NCBI GenBank assembly: GCA_023391175.1
Contig: JAEWBL010000397.1
Location: 1 to 9,947 of the forward strand
Source: Pseudomonadota bacterium
Lineage (GTDB): Bacteria; Pseudomonadota; Alphaproteobacteria; Rhizobiales; Xanthobacteraceae
Length of the DNA stretch: 9,947 nt
Reading direction: 5' to 3'
A model generated the notes under the pieces. The model made no database searches, was not told the origin of the DNA, and saw only the letters and a list, made by a program, of their open reading frames with translations. Positions 6,832 to 9,947 of the stretch are shown here, in pieces (within the stretch, counting starts at the first letter, position 1; every line of letters begins with the position of its first letter). The position numbers and the translations under genes are program-made.

Positions 6832-7943
6832 CCACCCGTCGCGATCTTCTGAAGGCCGGCGCGCTCGCCGGCGCTGCAGCCATCCTGCCCCGCGCGGCCT
6901 TCGCGCAGGCGGCCCCCGAGACGCGCGTGTTCGCCCCCACGGTGGGCAATTGGCGCAGCTTCCAGATCACCACCACGGTGGAGATCCTGAAGCCGGCCGG
7001 CACGGTGCAGGCCTGGCTGCCGGTGGCCTCCTTCTCCAATCCGGACTGGTTCAAGCCCGGCGAGAACAGCTGGACCACGAACGCCAAGAGCGCCAAGATC
7101 GTGCGCGACGCCCGCTCCGGCGCCGACATGCTGCATGTCGCCTGGGCCGAGGGCGAGCCGGCGCCGAAGGTGGAACTCATCAGCCGCGCCACCACCCGCG
7201 ACTTCGCCGTGGACCTCACGAAGCCCGGCAAGCCCACCCCGCTTTCCGCGGACGATCGCCGCCGCAACACCGAGGCCACCGATCTCATCCCCACCGACGG
7301 CATCGTGAAGGCGACGTCCGACAAGATCGTCGCCGGCAAGGACACCGAGTTGGAGAAGGTGGGCGCGATCTTCCAGTGGATCGTCGAGAACACCTATCGC
7401 AACCCCGCCACCCGCGGCTGCGGCATCGGCGATATCGCGGCGCTGCTGAAGAGCGGCGATCTCGGCGGCAAGTGCGCCGATCTCAACGCGCTGTTCGTCG
7501 GCCTCGTGCGGGCGCAGGGCATTCCGGCGCGCGATGTCTACGGCCTGCGCGTGGTGCCCTCGCGCTTCGGCTACAAGAGCCTCGGCGCCAATTCCGAGAT
7601 CGTCACCAAGGCGCAGCACTGCCGGGCCGAGGTGTTCCTCTCCGAGTTCGGCTGGACCCCCATGGACCCCGCCGACGTGCGCAAGGTGGTGCTGGAGGAG
7701 CCCCCGGGCAAGCTCGCCATCGACGATCCCAAGGTGGTCGCCGCGCGCAAGGCGCTGTTCGGATCGTGGGAGGGCAACTGGTTCGCCTACAACACGGCGC
7801 ACGACGTGGCGCTGCCCGGCTTCGACGGGCCGCACCTCGGCTTCCTGATGTATCCGCAGGCCGTCAGCGCCGGCGGCCTCCTCGACTGCCTCGACCCGGA
7901 CAATTTCAAATACACCATTCGCGCCGCTGAAATCGCGGTGTGA
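6828..7943 (+). CDS. Tat-exported transglutaminase-like (papain-fold) protein
   Basis: A 371-residue protein with a twin-arginine signal (TRRDLLK, residues 3-9, then an Ala-rich hydrophobic stretch and AFA-Q cleavage near 27), so it is probably folded before export to the periplasm. Residues about 45-130 form a beta-rich N-terminal domain seen in bacterial transglutaminase-like proteins. The core domain shows the Cys-His-Asp triad: Cys216 in GGKCADLN, His264 in AQHCRAEVF, and Asp280 in [10 protein letters not shown]. Such proteins can act as proteases, amidases or cross-linking enzymes; the substrate here is unknown. The start is supported by AGGGAG 10 nt upstream and by the ATGA overlap with the TlpA-like gene, so the pair probably acts together in the periplasm. 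Cys198, Cys265 and Cys354 are additional cysteines that a thiol oxidoreductase neighbour might act on (inference). Confidence 0.88.
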   Translation: MTTRRDLLKAGALAGAAAILPRAAFAQAAPETRVFAPTVGNWRSFQITTTVEILKPAGTVQAWLPVASFSNPDWFKPGENSWTTNAKSAKIVRDARSGADMLHVAWAEGEPAPKVELISRATTRDFAVDLTKPGKPTPLSADDRRRNTEATDLIPTDGIVKATSDKIVAGKDTELEKVGAIFQWIVENTYRNPATRGCGIGDIAALLKSGDLGGKCADLNALFVGLVRAQGIPARDVYGLRVVPSRFGYKSLGANSEIVTKAQHCRAEVFLSEFGWTPMDPADVRKVVLEEPPGKLAIDDPKVVAARKALFGSWEGNWFAYNTAHDVALPGFDGPHLGFLMYPQAVSAGGLLDCLDPDNFKYTIRAAEIAV

Positions 7944-7976
7944 CGCAGACGCCGGTCAGGGCGTGGTCCTCGCCGT

Positions 7977-7995
7977 GGCGGCGCTCAGCGCCGCC
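7977..7995 (+). terminator. GC-rich hairpin between the transglutaminase gene and selD, possible terminator
   Basis: GGCGGCGCT and AGCGCCGCC flank a single C, giving as RNA an 8-bp all-GC stem with a TCA loop. Downstream the sequence is CGGCGGGGACATTGTTT, so the T-rich part comes late and is weak. It may be a poor intrinsic terminator or an attenuator that limits read-through from the upstream pair into selD. Confidence 0.35.
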
Positions 7996-8050
7996 CGGCG
8001 GGGACATTGTTTCCGGCCCCGCGGCCGACCTCCTTTCGAGAACCCATCCC

Positions 8051-9127
8051 ATGCTCGACGTGCCCCACGCTTCTCCCGCCCAGCCCGCGCCGGTGCGCCT
8101 CACCAGCCTCGCACATGGCGGCGGCTGCGGCTGCAAGCTCGCGCCGTCCGTGCTGCAGGAGCTGCTGGCGGGGCAGGTGCCGGGCGGGCCGTTCGAGCGG
8201 CTGCTGGTGGGCACCGAGACGGGGGACGACGCGGCGGCCTACGATCTCGACGGCGAGACCGCCATCATCGCCACCACCGATTTCTTCATGCCCATGGTGG
8301 ACGATCCCGACCATTTCGGCCGCATCGCCGCCACCAATGCCATCTCGGATGTCTACGCCATGGGCGGCGAGCCGCTGATGGCCCTCGCCATCCTCGGCAT
8401 GCCGCTGGGCAAGATCGACACCGCCACCGTGCGCGCCATCCTCGCAGGCGGGCAGGCCATCTGCGCCGAGGCGGGCATCCCGGTGGCGGGCGGCCATTCC
8501 ATCGACTGCCCGGAGCCGGTCTATGGCCTCGCCGTCATCGGCCGGGCGCCCAAGGCGCGGCTGCGCCGCAATTCCACGGCGCGCGTGGGCGATGCGCTCA
8601 TTCTCACCAAGGGGCTGGGTGTCGGCGTCTATTCCGCCGCCTTCAAGAAGGAGGCGCTCTCCGCCGTCGCCTATGACGAGATGATCGCCTCCGTGACGAA
8701 GCTGAACCGCGTCGGCGCGACCCTCGGAAAGGAAGAGGCAGTGAGCGCCATGACCGACGTGACCGGCTTCGGCATCCTCGGTCACGGGCTGGAGATGGCG
8801 CGCGGCTCGGGCGCCACGCTGGTGATCGAGCGCGCCGCGCTGCCCTGGCTCTCGGAGGCGGAGGCGCTGGTGCAGCAGGGCTTCGTCACCGGCGCCTCGC
8901 ACCGCAATTGGGCGAGCTACGGCGCCGAGGTGGATCTTCCCGAAGGCACGCCTGACTGGCAGCGCCACCTGTTTACCGATCCGCAGACCTCTGGCGGCCT
9001 GCTGGTGGCCTGCGCGCCGGAAGAGGCCGATCGGCTTCTCGCCGACATCCGCGCGGCGGGATATCCGGCTGCGGCGCGCATCGGCCGCGTGGAGGCCGGC
9101 CCGGGGCGGGTGCGCATCGCCGGCTGA
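8051..9127 (+). CDS. selD: SelD, selenide, water dikinase (selenophosphate synthetase)
   Basis: SelD makes selenophosphate from selenide and ATP, the selenium donor for selenocysteyl-tRNA and hence for fdnG in this window. It is 358 residues, close to the 347 of E. coli SelD. The glycine-rich N-terminal active segment GGGCGCK gives Cys26, Cys28 and Lys29, equivalent to the catalytic Cys17 and Lys20 region of E. coli. The active site uses Cys, not selenocysteine. Metal and ATP motifs follow: DDAAAYDL (59-66), [46 protein letters not shown] and [10 protein letters not shown] chose the ATG at 8051 because homology begins just after it; the frame stays open back to a GTG at 7940 that overlaps the previous stop, but those 37 residues look non-coding and contain the 7977-7995 hairpin. 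No strong ribosome site is seen. Selenouridine synthesis is another possible user. Confidence 0.97.
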   Translation: MLDVPHASPAQPAPVRLTSLAHGGGCGCKLAPSVLQELLAGQVPGGPFERLLVGTETGDDAAAYDLDGETAIIATTDFFMPMVDDPDHFGRIAATNAISDVYAMGGEPLMALAILGMPLGKIDTATVRAILAGGQAICAEAGIPVAGGHSIDCPEPVYGLAVIGRAPKARLRRNSTARVGDALILTKGLGVGVYSAAFKKEALSAVAYDEMIASVTKLNRVGATLGKEEAVSAMTDVTGFGILGHGLEMARGSGATLVIERAALPWLSEAEALVQQGFVTGASHRNWASYGAEVDLPEGTPDWQRHLFTDPQTSGGLLVACAPEEADRLLADIRAAGYPAAARIGRVEAGPGRVRIAG

Positions 9128-9170
9128 GGCCGAAAGCTGCGCCGCGACGGGAAGCCGGCACAGGAATCGA

Positions 9171-9196
9171 GGAACCATGCGGCGTGGCAGGTCGTT
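9171..9196 (+). promoter_or_regulatory. EcfG-type (general stress) promoter GGAAC-N17-CGTT
   Basis: GGAAC (9171-9175) and CGTT (9193-9196) are separated by 17 bases. This matches the published consensus for the alphaproteobacterial general stress sigma factor EcfG (GGAAC, 16-17 bases, CGTT). It lies 23 bases before the start codon of the small exported protein in the same orientation. Transcription would begin near 9203-9206, giving a very short leader that still includes the ribosome binding site. Confidence 0.6.
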
Positions 9197-9216
9197 CTCC
9201 CAACGGAAGGAGAACG
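9193..9216 (+). promoter_or_regulatory. Hairpin enclosing the ribosome binding site of the small exported protein
   Basis: CGTTCTCC (9193-9200) and GGAGAACG (9209-9216) are perfect 8-bp arms around the loop CAACGGAA. The ribosome binding site AAGGAG (9207-9212) lies at the loop and 3' arm, so four of its bases would be paired in a message that includes the 5' arm. A message starting at the EcfG promoter would lack that arm. Read-through RNA from selD would therefore be translated poorly and stress-initiated RNA well (inference). Confidence 0.45.
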
Positions 9217-9219
9217 GAC

Positions 9220-9627
9220 ATGCCCTATTCCGACGCCTTGAACGCCTATTCGGCGGCGCCCCGGCGCCCGTCTCCCGTCGTGCTGCCGTCCCCGCGGACG
9301 GCGCGGATCTGTGCCACGGCCATCGTCGGCGGCATCATGTTTCTTCTGGCATCCGGCGTCCCCGCCCCGGCCTCGGCCCAGACGCAGACGCCTGCGGCAC
9401 AGACCGGCGCCTGTGAGGAGCCACCCCACACCGCTGCGACGCCCCCCGCGCACGGGCCGGATTCCGGCACCAAGCCCGGCAGCGAAGGCTCCACCGCCTG
9501 GAGCGGCGGCACCGGCGGCTCCTATACCGGCCTCACGCCCCACGCCGGCACGCCGGCATCGCCCACGCGCCAGCCGGATACGGTTTCCGGCGTCAATCCG
9601 AAGCCCGAGCCGCAGGGGAAGTGCTGA
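9220..9627 (+). CDS. Small exported Pro/Gly/Thr-rich protein of unknown function
   Basis: A 135-residue protein that I cannot assign to a named family. The start is well supported by AAGGAG 7 nt upstream. After a basic 29-residue lead comes one hydrophobic stretch (about 30-48) and a likely signal-peptidase site at Ala-Ser-Ala-Gln (51-54). The mature part is low-complexity, rich in Pro, Gly, Thr and Ser, with a SEGSTAWSGGTGGSYTG segment at 88-104 and two cysteines, Cys65 and the C-terminal Cys135. Short exported proteins with a similar G-S-T-x-W-x-G-G-T-G-G motif occur as hypothetical proteins in alphaproteobacteria; this is memory of a pattern, not a search. It has its own candidate stress promoter, so it is probably not part of the selD unit. 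The 3' end overlaps the convergent kinase gene by 35 nt. The composition suggests a disordered periplasmic or surface protein. Confidence 0.75.
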   Translation: MPYSDALNAYSAAPRRPSPVVLPSPRTARICATAIVGGIMFLLASGVPAPASAQTQTPAAQTGACEEPPHTAATPPAHGPDSGTKPGSEGSTAWSGGTGGSYTGLTPHAGTPASPTRQPDTVSGVNPKPEPQGKC

Positions 9628-9947
9628 GGCGCGGCTCCTGAGTCGTCCAGCGGATCTTGCCAAGGTCATAGCCAAGCTGGTGGCGCACCACGGTGGCATC
9701 CGCGTCTGACGCATCGCCCGTGCGGGCGCTGACCCGCCGCACCAATTCTTCCACCGGTACGTCGAGCCAGAGGCCTGAGAACGGCACGCCCGCATCCTTC
9801 GCCACCTGCTCGATGGCGTCCCGCTCCTCCGGGCGCGCATGAACCGCATCCACAATGACCGTATATCCGCTGGCGAGCACCCGCCGGGCGAGCGTCCGCA
9901 GCCGCTCATAGACGCGCGGGCTCAATTCGGGCGCATAGGCTTCCGGA
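9593..9947 (-). CDS. C-terminal part of a P-loop kinase, likely the phosphotransferase/ATP-binding fusion (partial)
   Basis: The reading frame enters from the right edge (no start in the window) and gives 117 residues to a TGA at 9593-9595. Segments such as VYERLRTLARRVLASGYTVI, VDAVHARPEERDAIE, FSGLWLDVPVEELVRRVSAR and GDASDADATVVRHQLGYDLG are typical of the C-terminal AAA/zeta-like kinase domain of proteins annotated as bifunctional aminoglycoside phosphotransferase/ATP-binding protein. The P-loop and any phosphotransferase domain lie outside. After DLGKIRW the tail (TTQEPRLSTSPAARASD) no longer looks like the family, which usually continues with a DASG-type motif; a neighbouring frame encodes LDDSGAA, so the tail may result from a small deletion. 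The last 35 nt overlap the convergent small gene. Confidence 0.7.
   Translation of the reverse strand, partial: PEAYAPELSPRVYERLRTLARRVLASGYTVIVDAVHARPEERDAIEQVAKDAGVPFSGLWLDVPVEELVRRVSARTGDASDADATVVRHQLGYDLGKIRWTTQEPRLSTSPAARASD

Noticed and set aside
6024..7835. A 603-codon open frame on the minus strand
   Set aside because: It is antisense to the TlpA-like and transglutaminase genes, which have clear motifs, and shows none itself.
7940..8050. A 37-residue N-terminal extension of SelD from a GTG overlapping the previous stop
   Set aside because: It has no resemblance to SelD, contains a strong GC dyad, and the ATG at 8051 gives the family length.
9119..9159. GCCGGCT / AGCCGGC inverted repeat around the selD stop as a terminator
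   Set aside because: The loop is 27 nt and no T-run follows; GC-rich repeats of this size are common here.
1..9947. CRISPR arrays, insertion sequences, tRNA or rRNA genes, including selC
   Set aside because: No repeat arrays, transposase motifs, terminal repeats or cloverleaf-like segments were noticed by eye.

Overview
The window looks like the chromosome of a GC-rich alphaproteobacterium, probably Hyphomicrobiales and possibly near Xanthobacteraceae. That placement is inferred from base composition, protein style and an EcfG-type promoter; it was not tested by a search. The theme is membrane-bound, selenium-dependent respiratory formate oxidation.

Minus strand, 5819 down to 1: a formate dehydrogenase operon reads fdnG (alpha, selenocysteine/Mo-bisMGD, Tat-exported), fdxH (beta, iron-sulfur), fdnI (gamma, cytochrome b556), fdhE (maturation), then the first codons of another gene, possibly selA. 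The alpha gene is interrupted by an in-frame TGA at 5220-5222. A well-formed bacterial SECIS hairpin follows directly, so this is a selenocysteine codon and the gene is one intact 1028-residue reading frame. Spacings are tight: an 18-nt gap between alpha and beta and an ATGA overlap between beta and gamma. A 90-nt gap with two strong hairpins lies before fdhE. The beta subunit lacks one otherwise expected cluster-ligand cysteine (Gly175).

Middle, 5820-6249: a divergent regulatory region. It holds a candidate fdnG promoter, a leader with three successive hairpins, and two short T-N11-A dyads about 45 bp apart.

Plus strand, 6250-9127: a small exported thioredoxin/TlpA-like protein overlaps (ATGA) a Tat-exported transglutaminase-like protein. 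After a GC-rich dyad comes selD, encoding selenide, water dikinase, which makes the selenophosphate needed to insert the selenocysteine of fdnG. The window therefore carries both a selenoprotein enzyme and part of its selenium-supply pathway.

Plus strand, 9128-9627: a small Pro/Gly/Thr-rich exported protein of unknown function. It is preceded by a consensus EcfG general-stress promoter (GGAAC-N17-CGTT), and its ribosome binding site lies in a hairpin whose other arm overlaps that promoter. It converges on, and overlaps by 35 nt, the 3' end of a P-loop kinase gene that leaves the window on the right.
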